Shown piece after piece: positions 23,380 to 36,044 of a stretch of 64,000 bases of DNA. This stretch comes from Alnus glutinosa (lineage: Eukaryota; Streptophyta; Magnoliopsida; Fagales; Betulaceae). Every line of letters starts with the position of its first letter. Position 1 is the first letter of the stretch. The DNA is taken from contig NC_084888.1 in assembly GCF_958979055.1 (NCBI RefSeq), positions 8,665,501 to 8,729,500 of the forward strand. Direction: 5' to 3'. Under the pieces are notes generated by a model that was given only the letters and a program-made list of their open reading frames with translations, was not told the origin of the DNA and made no database searches. The position numbers and the translations under genes are program-made.

Positions 23380-23888
23380 TTATCTTTCACTTATGAAATT
23401 CTATTGAGAATATCATGCATGATTTTAATTTGGAACTTGAATGTGTGTTTGTGCGTACGTGCATGTCTGCTGGGCAGCAAGGGATGATTGTTAACCTTTT
23501 CTCAACATTTTTAAAAGCATATGCTATACAGAGAATCCACCATTATGAAGTTGCATGGGTCACTACAATAGTTTTTTTTTTAAAAAAAATTATTACAAAA
23601 AAAAAACTATACAAATTATGTTGTCTATCTCTGTTGTAATTTAACTCAAATAATATTTACTGGTCTAAACCATAAGATTATAAATTATAAGAAATAAAAA
23701 TAATAATTAATATTTCTAAAATATATTTTGTTTTATATAATGAGCTGAACGCGATTTTTAATAAAATTTTAAAAAAATAAGACTAACATGATAAAATAAT
23801 AAATAAATAAATATGATAGTTTTAGCTTAAAAAAATAGATAATATATTCGAGAGAGTGGAGAGAGGGAAAAAAAAAGGGTAGGGTTAA

Positions 23889-23941
<53 letters not shown>

Positions 23942-25564
23942 AAAGTAAAGAGTTAAATAAATAATCTGTTGGAGTTTATATTAAAAATGTAGTAGGTAAA
24001 TAAAAAAAATTGAGTGTTTTGAATTCCTAAAATAGCCAGTATTGTCCTCTCAAAAAAAAAAAAAAAAAGGGCAGTATTGCTAGAAATCCTATAAAGAATA
24101 CAGCAAATTGGGTTGTGCACCATGAATGCATTCTTGTCACAATGGCATAAAGCAAAGCCTGAGCCTCAACGAAGCCCAAGCTTGTTAAGTGGGCTCTTGC
24201 AAGAATGGATCCAATCCAAAGCATTTCCAGAAGGCAAGACAAAGTTTTTTTTTTTTTTTTTTTTTTGTTTTTATTTTTTATTTTTTATTTTCATATCAGG
24301 AAGATTTGGATCTATGGAAGCTAAGGGTTGGTTTGGGTATACAATTTATTTGTATTATATTATACTATTATTTATTGTGTTTAAAATTATGAACACTAAG
24401 AAAATTTATTTTTTAAAATTATGTTTAGATGATTTAAAAAATTTGAAACAAAATTAAAAAAAAAAATTGTATAAAACTTTAATAGAATTTTAATTTGAAA
24501 AAAAAACAACTCAAATATATTTTTTAAAAATAATAAAAACAAGAATTACCTAAACAAGCCCTAAACTATTACACGGTACTGTGACGCACGGGAAAAAAAT
24601 CTGTCCCACGAATAATGTGTGGATAAAGTTCGACTCTCCCAAGTCCCACGTCAACATAACTGGATAAGCCTTACGAGAATTCAAAGCACACCAATAATGC
24701 TTCTTTGGACGTTTCTCAATTATTGAGCCACATAATATGAGTATGGACCCAAAACAAAAAATAACGCGTCTTTTTTGTAAAATGCAAGATTACCCACTAG
24801 GCCATGCTCGCTCACAGTTACACGATTCCCCCTCCCCCTCCCTTTGATTCATAATAAAAAAAGAAAATTAAAATCTAAAATTATAAGATACTATTTATAA
24901 AATTCACATGCAGTTTAATTTTTATTTAATTAAATAAATTTTATAAATAATCTTTCATAATAACCTGTTAAAAATTCACTTAAATTCAGATAAATAATTT
25001 TAGAAGATTCTAATCACAATCATAATCCTAATCCTAATTCTAATCCTAATCCATTATTGGCTTCATGATTGAATTTTTTTTTTTTTTTTCACATCTTTTA
25101 AAAATATATTAAAACCCAACTATACATGCATGTTCCATTTCTAAACCGTACCGTGACTGAATGTGGAGTGTGTACGGTAGGGAGCGGGTCAACTTAGTAA
25201 ATTAAGGCTATCGAGTGGGGAGGGTTGTTTTAGTAATTAACACGGTAACTGGCCCAAAAATATCCGCAGCCACGGAACATGCGCAATTTTTGATTGGGCA
25301 AAACCACACATCCTAAAATCTGGTTCCACTGGACCCACATCATTGTCCTGTGGGCCCCACCAATGGCTTCCCTCTGAACAAAAACGCGCACAAGTCCACC
25401 AACCGATGGAACTCTTCCTTCAGGTATCCTCCCTCCCTTAACTCTTCAAAACAGAAACGCGCAAATCTCGTTCGAACATTTCGGTTACGCAAGTAGTAGC
25501 ATATCTCTTAGGGCCCAACGGAGACTCAGGTTCGCTGATTTTTGATCGGACGGCGGGGGAGAAG
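23380..25564. other. Intergenic and upstream region of the CIPK gene
   Basis: Contains a poly(A)/(TA)n block (23889-23938), a poly(A) tract at 24053-24068 and a poly(T) tract at 24245-24266. From about 25200 the base composition becomes richer in C and G, which should mark the CIPK promoter and leader (25380-25564). No TATA box was assigned. Confidence 0.45.
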
Positions 25565-28500
25565 ATGAGCGTGAGCGCGAAGAAGACGCCGGCGACGAGG
25601 ACACGTGTCGGGAGGTACGAGCTGGGTAGAACCCTGGGTGAGGGTACCTTTGCCAAGGTCAAGTTCGCCAAGAACCTCGAGACCGCTGAAAACGTTGCCA
25701 TCAAAATCCTCGACCGCGACCAAGTCTTCCGTCACAAGATGGTCGAACATGTAACGGCTTGTTTTCTTCTTCTTCTTCTTCTAAGAATTAAGAGTTATAA
25801 AAATTATTTGTTTTCTAGTTTAGTGCCACGAGCCACACATGGAGGTCTTTGTCCTAAGCTTTTAATAATTGGTTATATAAAATGGTACTCTGTTGACTCT
25901 TCGTTTATTGATATAATAGTTTACTATGTGTTGCATTTCCCATTCTATGTGCTTCGTAATGTTAGAATATTATTGTATTGATTATAATTAACTGCTTTGA
26001 CACCTTGTTGATTCTCGTTTTGGCAGCTAAAAAGAGAAATTTCCACAATGAAGCTGATCAAACATCCAAATGTTGTAAAAATTTTTGAGGTACTAGCAGT
26101 TTTGAATTTTTTGTGCAAAAGGGGATCATTCTGGTATGTTTTATTTCCAAAATTTGTATAATAGTTCAAATAAATGTGTAGGATTGTGCAGCCTGTGAAA
26201 TTGAATGGCAACATTTCTGCCCAATTGGTTGTTTATCTTGTACATAATCTCGTCACGGTATGATGCAAAATATTGTTTCAAGCTAAGTGTAATTCTATGA
26301 GGTGGCAAGAATTCCCTGATGAATAGAGTGGGTTCTGGAACCTTAGACCTTAGTTTTGACTTTCTCTCTCCCCCCCTTTTTGATGTTAACTGATAATTAT
26401 TTTTGTTGTGAGTTTCATGATACTGAACTTGAAATTTTGTCAAATGCTCTAAGAAAACATTTAAGCACGTGTCCCATTAATGTGTTAAGCGTTGTCATCT
26501 ATAACATTAACCATTTCTGTTTGGGGAAGGCAATGGATTGAGCAGAATTCATGCCATATATATATAAAGCACATGCACACAAATGTAGGTAGACACATGT
26601 GTATCTATTCTGTTCCAGACATCATAGACTACATCCTAAGCTAAAAGCAGTCAATATGTAGTGCGTCTTGGTTGCATATCAGTCAGATGCTATTAATGTT
26701 TATGGTTTAATTTATATATCCTATGTGCTTATGCATAGGTTATGGCAAGCAAATCAAAGATCTACATCGTTCTGGAATTTGTTGGTGGCGGCGAGCTCTT
26801 TGACCAAATAGTAAGAAACTGAACTCTATACTTGGACTATACATAAATTCATGGTAATCGTCCTTTGTGGTCATATTCCCATGTTTCTTTGTTGTGTTCT
26901 TGTATGTCTAATAACCAGTCAGTGGGTATTATTTTTCTATTTGCACAAAACAGATTCCCTTATTGCTTTTTGATTCCCAGGCCAAACATGGGAGACTTAA
27001 AGAGGATGATGCCGGGAGATATTTCCAGCAGCTTATTAATGCTGTGGATTACTGCCACAGTAGAGGCGTGTACCACAGAGATTTGAAGGTTTAACATACT
27101 TCCTTACCTTTCCGCAAAGAGTTATTACTTAAGAGTGTTCCCAGGAATAAACTTTTTCTTTCTCTGGTAATTAATTCAGCTAGGTTATGTTTGATTATTG
27201 ATGTACTATTTTTCATCTTTTGCAGCCTGAGAATCTTCTTTTGGATTCATATGGTGTTCTTAAAGTTTCAGATTTTGGATTGAGTGCATACTCACAGCAA
27301 GTACGGGTGAGTGGTGATCAACTATTGTCAAGATCCTAAAGGCATACTTCGTGTAGTAGTAGCTTTTTCTGGATAGGTTGGTTTTGAATTCCAGGATCAA
27401 AGTTACTGATCTATTTGAAGTCACCTAATCAATGACATCATTTAATAAAAGTGGTTGCCAACACCAGCAAACTCAGAGCTTGAATTTCTATTGAAGAGGG
27501 GTGTCTTGTGGTTGGAGTGAATTTTTATCCTTCTTTCCGTCTTGCACTTTTTATTTTCCCCATTTCTTTATAGAAAAAGAACCTTTTGGTGGTGTACTTT
27601 TTGAAACCTTTCTCATACATCATTCTTTTTCCTTAAAAGTTAGAAGACGAAAAAAAAATCAGTATAAATTAAGTTAGCATATTTCCGGGTTTCTGCATTA
27701 ACTGCAATTGCCTACTTTCTCATGTGAATCATGTCAAAGGCAGGTTCTCTCTGAAATCTAACTATAGAATAATCCATGAATACTGGAAATTTGTCATCAA
27801 GGACCAACTCCTGTAAGAATATATGGTACATGCCATTGACATGATTGCAAAAGAAAGGAATTATCTCAGAAGTGGGAGTTAGGTTTGGTTGAAGATGGAG
27901 TTTGGTAGAGGTCATAAACATTTGTGAATGAGAAAACCAAAAAATTACATATCTTGATTTTTTTTTAGCTGATTTTAGTGAAGCTAGCAAGATCTAGGGC
28001 ATAGATAAAGCTCAACTTTTGATTGCGCCTGTGTAGGCTACACTTTTACTGTTCTTTGAAATCAATGCCTCTTTTATTGTCTTCTTGACTACAGAAGAGG
28101 GCAAAGAGGCTATGCTGATTTTTTATTAAAAAAAAAAATTGTGTTTAAACTTCATTTAAATATCTAGTAGCACTGCTTCAATAATGTTTGGGGAGCCCAC
28201 ATAAGACTTGGTTTTGATATTTATTTAATTTTTTAGTCTCAGAATGGGATTGCTTTAGCTAAACTGTTATTAGCTCAATTAAACTTAGATTCTACTTTTA
28301 CTTTGACTACCTATTAAGTTGATTTGCCCACAGCTGTGAGCAAGTTGAGTTTTGGATGCTGGTTTTAGCTTTGAGTTGCTTTAAGATTTTGTGACCACTG
28401 TCATAGTAAGTTATTTTGTGATAAAAATGTGGAAAACTCTCATGGTCTTTAGTGTTTTCCAATTTTTATTTACATTAACTTCTATTAATTTACCTTTATT

Positions 28501-29898
28501 TTAAACATTTCAATATGGATGGGCATGCCTCATCTGAATACAGAGCTTACCCTTTTGTTTTTGTTAGTGGAAATTGTATTTCTTACTCCGAATAAGAATG
28601 GAAAATATTTTGGGGGCATTATACAAAATGAAGGTAGACCTTAGTTACATTCTTCTTACTGCAGGAGGATGGGCTGCTTCACACTGCCTGTGGAACCCCG
28701 AACTATGTTGCTCCCGAGGTATCTACCTACAAGTTTATGAACATAACAGAATGAATTAGTGCATCTCCATGTTTGATTTCTTGCATGTGACATTTTGTAT
28801 CAGGTGCTAAATGATAAAGGTTATGACGGTACAGCATCTGATATTTGGTCTTGTGGGGTCATTCTCTTTGTGCTTATGGCTGGGTACTTGCCATTTGATG
28901 AACCAAATCTCATGGCTTTGTATAAAAAAGTAAGTCTTTATATTTTGCTTAGTCTTTTCATTTGATGAGAATCTCATTAAACACATAATTTTGATATATA
29001 TATTTCAGATTTGCAAGGCTGATTTCACATGTCCATCATACTTTTCACCTGGTGCGAAAAAACTGATACAGCGTGTTCTTGATCCAAACCCTCTTACAGT
29101 GAGCTCCAAACCCTTTTATAATTCGAAAAATTTATGAAGTAGATTCTATTTCTGCACCTTCTTTTCCTGAGTTGTATGGAAGAGCATGATTTGATAAGCA
29201 AGGGTATATTAATATGGTGTGTTTGTAGCATTCATGCTTTTTGTTGTAAAATATGGTGGTGCTTTATTTCAGCGGATAACGATCCCTGAAATCTTAGAAG
29301 ATGAATGGTTCAAGAAATGGTACAAGCCAGCATACTCTGAAGAGGAGCAAAATGTAAATCTTGATGATGTAGATGCTGTATTCAATGACTCGGAGGTAAG
29401 ACAATTTAAATACAATTTCTCTCAGTCAAGATGTCTGGTTACTGTGCCAGTTATGGACTTTTCATACAGATTATTCTACTGACGTCATATAGTGGGACTG
29501 ATAGAATGTCCATGTCCCAGTGCTCAATATTCACTCCGGAAACTATTTTGCTTTCTTCCCATGGAATTATAAACTAACAATCTAGTCAATCTGAAAACAT
29601 AAATGTGAGGCCAAGTTCCACCTGAAATCTTTTACATGTATGTTCATTATGCAGGAACATCTTGTTACAGAAAGGAAGGAGAGACCTGTTTCCATGAATG
29701 CATTTGAGCTTATATCTAGGTCCCCGAGTTTTAATCTTGAAAATTTGTTTGAGAAGCAGAAGGTATGTATGTAAGATTTCTCTGTCTTCTGTTCATGAAT
29801 ATTTCATTATGAGCATTGAGGGAAGTGTTGTTTACATTTTTACATCTTATTACTTGTGAATCTTTTTCTTTTCTTGGGGTAAGTGTATTAAGCATATG

Positions 29899-29939
<41 letters not shown>

Positions 29940-32241
29940 TGTCTCTCTCCTGCGCATGTAGGTGCGTCCCATCATGCCCTTTCGTGTTTGCCGGCTCTGG
30001 CTTTCTGATTCTTCAGTTTTTTGACTGTTTGGTTCTGGGTTGATGGAGATGGTTACTTCAATATGGTTTTAAGTTGAATCCAAGTCCTTTGAGTTTGTTT
30101 GTAAGGAGGGAGTTTCGGGTTACGGGTTTATGAAAGAAGTGGACATTTTGTTTGTTCAGTTTTACTGGGCAAAGTCAGTGTATCGTGATTGTTGGACACC
30201 ATGAGAGCTTTGCTTCAACCAGAACATTCGAAGGAATTTGTGAAGTCCTGGAGGTTGGGGATTAAAGCCTTTATTGCCCAACATGGTTCGAATCATTTCC
30301 ATCGTTTCTGATCTGATAAAATTAGTGATACATTCAGATTTTCCTAGGGCTAGGTGGCACTACCGTAGCCACCAAGCAACCCCAAGCCGGCTGAAATAAG
30401 GAGTTTAATTCTCCATATTTTATTTCCTTAAGTATTTAGTTTAATAAGGAATGTATTTTCCATTAGTTATTTCCTTCTTAGTTTATTTTTCTGCATTGTG
30501 TTATGTCGGCTAGACCTAATGGTTATGTCTTATGACCTAGCTGTCATTTATTTAAGTGTAATCCTACTCAAAGAAGAAGCATGCTGAATATTATGAAAAC
30601 CTAGACCTTTTTGGTTGTTTTGGAGATCAAGGCTCTCTCGAAGTAGCCATTGGAGATCACAGCTCTCTCGAAGTAGCCCATATCTTTTTCTTTTGTTTCT
30701 TTTTATTATTTGATTGCATCAATTAGATCATTACTTTGTTTTCTTAAATCACTCTTTGAGTGGATCTCTGTTAACGCCTTCTCAATATCTCTACCTTTGT
30801 ATACTTTTGTGCTCTCTTTCATCGTTCTTGATCTTGTTGGATGTTCTTCTCTTGTATATGTCTTCTGCACTCGGGTTGCTGCCCTTACTCGTTTAATGAA
30901 TTTGCTTTACATATAAAAAAAATAATAATAATAATAAAAATTATTAGCATTTTTGCAAAATTGATATGTCAACCTTCCAAAGTTTTGGCAGATTTAAATA
31001 TCAATTGTGCACCATATTGGTGCCTAGTGATTACCACATTGACTTTTCCAGTCTCTTGCTTGTGTAGTCTTAAAACCCATAGTTCTGATCTAATTTTATC
31101 TAGCCACAAACCAAATCATTTGAATTTCAGGTAACGTTGGTAGTACACTATTTTTTTCAAGGTGTATGGCCCTCCGTTCTGATTTATATTATATTTGTTA
31201 TTGATGGCTGTTATTGCTGACTAATGATCCTCACTTCTCCGTTAATTTATAAATTTAACTCTGTAGGGTCTTGTGAAGCGAGAAACCCGTTTTACTTCCC
31301 AGTGCCCTGCAAATGAAATTATGTCTAAAATTGAGGAAGCTGCAAAGCCTCTTGGCTTTAATGTTAATAAGCGAAACTACAAGGTAATGATTCTCACATT
31401 AGACATACTTATTGCATTTGCTTTGTCTTTATTTGCTATTTTTTGCACACGTATCTCATTGAAAGCTATGAATTTGTTGTTCAAAATTCCTATTTATATG
31501 TTTTTCTTAATTTCCAACCATTCCAGATGAAGTTGAAAGGTGACAAAACTGGAAGGAAGGGCCACCTTTCTGTAGCAACTGAGGTATTGAGTTTATAGCT
31601 CAGGCAATGTAATTAAAAACATTAGAGGCTGCTGCTAATAATTTTGAATTCTTGTGGGTCACCGTTAATTTCAATTTTATGGTACCCTATCAAAATACTT
31701 TCGCAATTGATTCCTTTTCAACTTCAGGTGTTTGAGGTGGCTCCATCCCTGCACATGGTAGAACTCCGAAAAACGGGTGGTGACACATTGGAGTTTCACA
31801 AGGTATGCTGACTCCTTTTTTTTTTTTTTTTTTTTTTTTCTTGACTTTATTTGGTTGCTCAGAAAGTGTATGAAAATAATGGAAGTAAAATAATTTTTGA
31901 ATCTTTATTTTCATCTTTTAGAGTCCCTGATAGCTACTGCATACAACTGAATCTAATACAACTACAGGCTTAATTTTGTTGAGTTTCTATTTAAGAAATG
32001 AAAAATATGGTAAACAAACTTGTGAAAAGCTTGCTTTGTTTAATTTTTTTACTCTGTTTTCTCTAAATTAAATGGAAGGTTAATCCAAAATATTCCGAGG
32101 GCTGAAGTTTTGCTATTTGTTGTTTTGGCTGTCAATGCTCTGATCACATGGCAGTTCTACAAAAGTTTCTCGTCTGGATTGAAAGATATAATGTGGAACA
32201 CTGAAGAAAATACTGAAGAAAATCTGGATCGAAAGATATAG
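25565..32241 (+). CDS. CIPK9: CBL-interacting protein kinase, CIPK9-like
   Basis: SnRK3-type Ser/Thr kinase activated by calcineurin B-like calcium sensors; CIPK9 acts with CBL2/CBL3 in potassium homeostasis. Fourteen exons: 25565-25750, 26027-26089, 26739-26810, 26981-27088, 27226-27306, 28665-28718, 28804-28929, 29009-29098, 29273-29395, 29655-29762, 31267-31383, 31527-31583, 31728-31802, 32155-32241. All introns are GT-AG and phase 0, giving 448 residues. The kinase domain is intact: Gly loop LGEGTFAKV, Lys47, His-Arg-Asp at 139-141, Asp-Phe-Gly at 159-161, activation-loop Thr177, Ala-Pro-Glu at 186-188. The CBL-binding NAF motif (MNAFELI) has Asn316-Ala317-Phe318, followed by the phosphatase-interaction region (about 340-430). 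The opening [19 protein letters not shown] and the tail [12 protein letters not shown] resemble CIPK9 more than CIPK23 or CIPK3. The last exon carries a 50-bp tandem duplication that changes the final residues. Confidence 0.95.
29899..29935 (+). repeat. (CT)n microsatellite in CIPK9 intron 10
   Basis: About 18 CT units on the sense strand, 140 bases after the exon 10 donor. Likely length-polymorphic. Confidence 0.85.
30360..30720 (+). mobile_element. Possible solo LTR or retroelement relic in CIPK9 intron 10
   Basis: Intron 10 is long (1504 bases). This stretch resembles a plant LTR: an AT-rich block, TTATTTAAGTGTAATCC, then a duplicated phrase GGAGATCA(A/C)(A/G)GCTCTCTCG with AAGTAGCC (about 30627-30680). 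Edges and target duplication were not found. Confidence 0.3.
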
Positions 32242-32268
32242 TTTGGAACACTGAAGAAAATACTGAAG
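32173..32268 (+). repeat. 50-bp tandem duplication across the CIPK9 stop codon
   Basis: Copy 1 starts TCTGGATTGAAAGATATAAT at 32173, copy 2 TCTGGATCGAAAGATATAGT at 32223; both continue TGGAACACTGAAGAAAATAC. The 50-base offset is not a multiple of three, so copy 2 is read in another frame and supplies the present stop (32239-32241). Confidence 0.9.
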
Positions 32269-32276
32269 GATTTCAG

Positions 32277-32280
<4 letters not shown>

Positions 32281-32322
<42 letters not shown>
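32281..32322 (+). repeat. (CT)21 microsatellite after the CIPK9 stop
   Basis: A pure 42-base CT tract begins 40 bases after the stop codon, in the predicted 3' untranslated region. Confidence 0.9.
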
Positions 32323-32325
<3 letters not shown>

Positions 32326-32967
32326 TTGTTATGAATAACATTTTTGATTGACTATATGTCTGTGCAGGTCAGAAGAGGACCTTCTGATTATTTAGCCTGT
32401 TGTGCATTTTAATCTGAGTACTTACAACGACGCATAGCGGCCCATGGAAGATATTGATGTGTCGCTTGAAAAGGTCCTTGGTGGGCAATATGAAACCGCG
32501 CCTGAATTAGGAGTTTGTTCTTCTTTTTTATTTTTTATTATTTCGATGAATTCTAACCATTCATCGTTTTACAATTTGATAGTTCATAAGATTGCACAAG
32601 TGAGAAAAAGCCTCAACTTATTGCAATGGAGAAATAGACATTGTAACAGGATAACTTTTTGCTTCTTGAATGAGCAATTATTGTCACCAAAAAGAATGGA
32701 TAACATGGATTTTTTTTTTTCTTTTAATCAGCACAACTTTTACTAGACCCAATTCCTGCATATACTATCTCGTAAATGTTAGTTTATTTCTTATCGTAGT
32801 CCTATGGCAATAAGCTTTGGAGTGATGGACAAGTTATAATATGATTAATGTTGCTACAGCTATGAGTAAAACATTCATATAAACTCGAGATTGGATTTGT
32901 TTAAGTGATTCTAAATAAGACCATTAGATACAATATTAGATACAATATATATAGTTCATTTCATGAC
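32323..32967. other. CIPK9 3' flank, no separate gene
   Basis: A pyrimidine-rich tract and GTGCAG at about 32363-32368 could be a splice acceptor of a 3' untranslated exon. A 100-codon frame at 32444-32746 has no recognisable domain and is not called. Confidence 0.4.
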
Positions 32968-33229
32968 AAAAGGAAAATTATATATGATTTAATACAAATA
33001 TAAGGTTGGTGACGTTAATTTTTACAAGTTTATTCTTTAACCCTAACGGGTTGGTTCAACTAGTAAGGCCTTGGGCTTTGTGATAGTCTTGTAAGGTCTA
33101 AGGTTCGAATCTTTTAGACGCAAACTATTCTTTGGGATCAACTCGTCGACGAAGCCAAAGTATCACTTGATCCATATGGTGATGACACTTTACATGGGTT
33201 CGAGGTTTACCTGACAAGAATGAGTATAC
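32968..33229 (+). mobile_element. tRNA-derived SINE with flank, tandem copy 1
   Basis: From about 33039 the sequence resembles a plant SINE head: AACCCTAACGGGTTGG, an A-box-like TGGTTCAACTAGTAAGG (about 33052-33068) and a B-box GGTTCGAATC (33102-33111), followed by a body unrelated to tRNA. The copy includes about 70 bases of upstream flank (AAGGAAAATTATATATGATT) that is also repeated in copy 2, so the locus was duplicated in tandem rather than hit twice. Confidence 0.6.
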
Positions 33230-33748
33230 AAAAGGAAAATCATATATGATTTATTACAAATATAATGTTGGTGATGTTAGTTTTTACAAGTTTATTCTTT
33301 AACCCTAACGGGTTGGTTCAAGTGGTAAGACCAAAGGCATAGCTAGGTAGAGCTTTGGGGTCCATGGCCCCCTCAAGTCCCAAGCTTTTTACAAAAATAA
33401 ATAAATAAATAAATTTTATCTATAATTTTTTTTTTGTTAGTTTGGGCCCCCTAAATTATTATTATTATTATTATTATTTTCAATTCCCCCCCCCCCCCCC
33501 AATAGTCTAAAAATTGGCTCCGCCCGTAAGGCCTTGATCTTTGTGGTAGTCCCGTGAGGTTTAAGGTTCGTATCCTTTATACATAAATAATTCTTTGGGG
33601 TCAGCTCGCCGATGAAGCTAAAGTATTATTCGATCCATATGGTGATGAAACTTTACATGGGTTCAAAATTTACCTGACAAAGGTAAGTATATGAAGTAAT
33701 CTTGCCTTGAAGGAGTTTATCGTCATCAAAAAAATAATAATAAAAAAG
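33230..33748 (+). mobile_element. tRNA-derived SINE with flank, tandem copy 2, split by a MITE
   Basis: Offset 262 bases from copy 1 and sharing flank, head, box B (GGTTCGTATC, 33565-33574) and body (CCATATGGTGATGA). It extends to an A-rich end (ATCGTCATCAAAAAAATAATAA), as expected for a SINE tail. The head is interrupted at GTAAG by a 196-base insertion. Confidence 0.6.
33330..33525. mobile_element. MITE nested in SINE copy 2, 5-bp target duplication
   Basis: GTAAG at 33325-33329 is repeated at 33526-33530, and removing the insert restores the SINE head exactly. The insert ends in TTGGCTCCGCCC and starts ACCAAAGGCATAGCTA, related to the MITE at 18801-18957. It contains (AAAT)n, (TTA)n and a run of about 15 C. 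Confidence 0.7.
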
Positions 33749-34511
33749 TATGTAGTTAATTTGAATTATAAAACATTAATAATAATTAATTAATAATTAG
33801 TATGAATTTACTGAAATTTATAAACAATAAAAATATTTATTTTATATAAACAATGAGTTAGTTAATTAAGTAATAAAGTCGTTCGAATTCGTTTGAAAAA
33901 TAGATGAATTAAATTTGAACATTTTATTTAATTGGAAACAAAACGAAACCGACCAAATTTAATGACAACTTGAGGATGTGACTGGTGGCGGAGATAATTA
34001 GGTATTTGGGGATCTGTTAATAGCTGTCCGATAGAATTTGTTAAGTGATAATTAATGGACCACCAACCAATATTGTATGTACATTGTACGTGTGAATTAA
34101 GCTCGTGAGTACGGATAATGGTTTGCACTTGACTTCCAGGCACCAACCTGTACGTGGAATGCATGTGGATCCAGTTCCGGTGGTCACTACCATTTTAATG
34201 ATCATTAATTCAATCAGTTTCTGGTTTGCGGCTCTTAACTACTTAGGCAGTTAGGCAACGTTTGGTTCCTCGAAATGATCATTCTTTTAGGGATAAGAAT
34301 GTGTATTATTAAAAATAAAAAGATTTTGGAATAAATGGAATGATCATTCCTATTATTTTATTTAGAATTGAACCGAAATTTTTGAACGAAAGTTTGGGAG
34401 ACATTGTCAATTAAGATTATTAAATAGTAATTTGAGGAGAGTATGTGAATTTTTCGGAGATGAAATCATCTTTTCTCGTGGCCTCAAATATGAAGGTATT
34501 CAACCATGACG
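33749..34511. other. Intergenic, no gene
   Basis: AT-rich spacer. A 78-codon minus-strand frame (33928-34164) resembles nothing I know. Confidence 0.5.
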
Positions 34512-34684
34512 AGTAATGTTATACATCACCCTGTTATTCTCCTCCTATCACCCCAAAGCTTATATGGTGCGATTCCTTCAACCATCGATTAATGCTATAT
34601 ACTATCTTTTTATCCCTTCAAAGTTTATGTAATTTTTAAAATTACAATTAGAGAGATAAAATGATGTTATCTAGCATTACTCCC
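34512..34684. mobile_element. MITE of the AGTAATG/CATTACT type
   Basis: Left end GAGTAATGTTATACATCA and right end TGATGTTATCTAGCATTACTC are inverted repeats. The flanks agree only partly (ACCATGAC against CCCATAGC), so the target duplication is uncertain. Confidence 0.5.
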
Positions 34685-34689
34685 CATAG

Positions 34690-35298
34690 CAATTTATGGG
34701 AAATATAAAATATGAGAATTATAGTGAAAGCAAAGATAGAGAAAAGACACAAGAAATTTACGGGTGGTTTGATATTAGACATCTACGGCCGTCGTCCACC
34801 AATCTGAATTGCCCCAATGACTATATTGTGTTCTCATTGACTTGATTTGTTTACAACATAAAGATTTCTATTTATATAGTAGGTGAATGAATACAAGTAA
34901 GATTTGATTACAATTAACTGTTAAATAGAGAATATTTCAATATCAACCTAATATAGAAAATATTTTCCATATATTCTAACATCTCTCAAATTCAATATGG
35001 GAACTTGAGTTTGGAAAGAAAAACAATGATTTTCTTTTTTTTTTTTTACTTTTTTTTTTTTTTCGGAAGAGATCCGGTGCGACAAGGACCATAAATTAAG
35101 TGTGAGCTCAACCAATATAGCTGTTGGATGAAACTATGATGTGTTGATTAAAGATTGGCATGAAGTAAACCTTGGATGTGAACTTGACCTAGTGAGCCAT
35201 TGATAAACCTCTTATGGGCAGATGAAGGGAGACCCGATCCAATGCAAAGCAAACCAAATTGGAACTTAAGCTCGGAATGATAAGGTTGTAGGTGGCGG
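34690..35298. other. Intergenic, possible solo LTR relic
   Basis: 34700-34985 resembles the complement of a plant LTR (AT-rich, TTTATATAGTAGGTGAATG, ending TTCTAACATCTC). It is followed by poly(T) tracts (35033-35062). Edges not defined. Confidence 0.3.
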
Positions 35299-36044
35299 TA
35301 GGGGTGAAAACCTGGTTACGGTTATCGATCATTGGCTAAAACCGGTAATTGTAATTGGGGTAGCTGGTTGGCCAAAATTTTCATCTGGCTTCGGTAACTG
35401 GGTATTTAATAACCGGCAGTTACCGGTTTGGCACCTGATTATCCGAACCGGGTATCGGAATTTTAAAAAATTGGATTTTTGGGCCTATTTTAGGTATTGA
35501 ACCTATTCTTTTTAGCTTCATTTAGACATTTTTAGCCATTTTTAAAAAAAATTTCAAATTTTTTTGGCCCAATATGCTGGTTTATTGGCTTCATTTAGAT
35601 GTAGGGCTGTATTTTAATCGAAATATAAGATCTTCCATCATTGAAATCCTTTCTACAAGATTCATTACATATAACGATCAAGAGGCATGCTAGGATTTGT
35701 TTCATTTTGAGCATGTAGGATGGGATAAAACCTATGATCTATAAGATAGTAGGTATCAATACCTTAGGGCCGGTTCGATACATTTTGGGGCATTAAGCGA
35801 GAAGTTTAAGTAAGCCATTTTATTTGAAATTAAATATTATTTAATTTAAAATTCATTCTTCTCGCTTTTTGAGATGAAAAATTACTTATTAAGTTTTTAT
35901 ATTTAATATATATATATATCACTAATCAGATATGAAATGATTTTAAGGACTTGAATAGTAAGTTATTGAGAAATAATGAAATTGAAGAAGAAGATAGAAA
36001 TTCAAATTTGAATGAGACTTGAATAGGGAAATTGAGATAAAAAA

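Noticed and set aside
33039..33111. Possible true tRNA gene
   Set aside because: A and B boxes are present, but no acceptor stem or cloverleaf can be drawn, and the unit continues into a repeated body; it is a SINE head.
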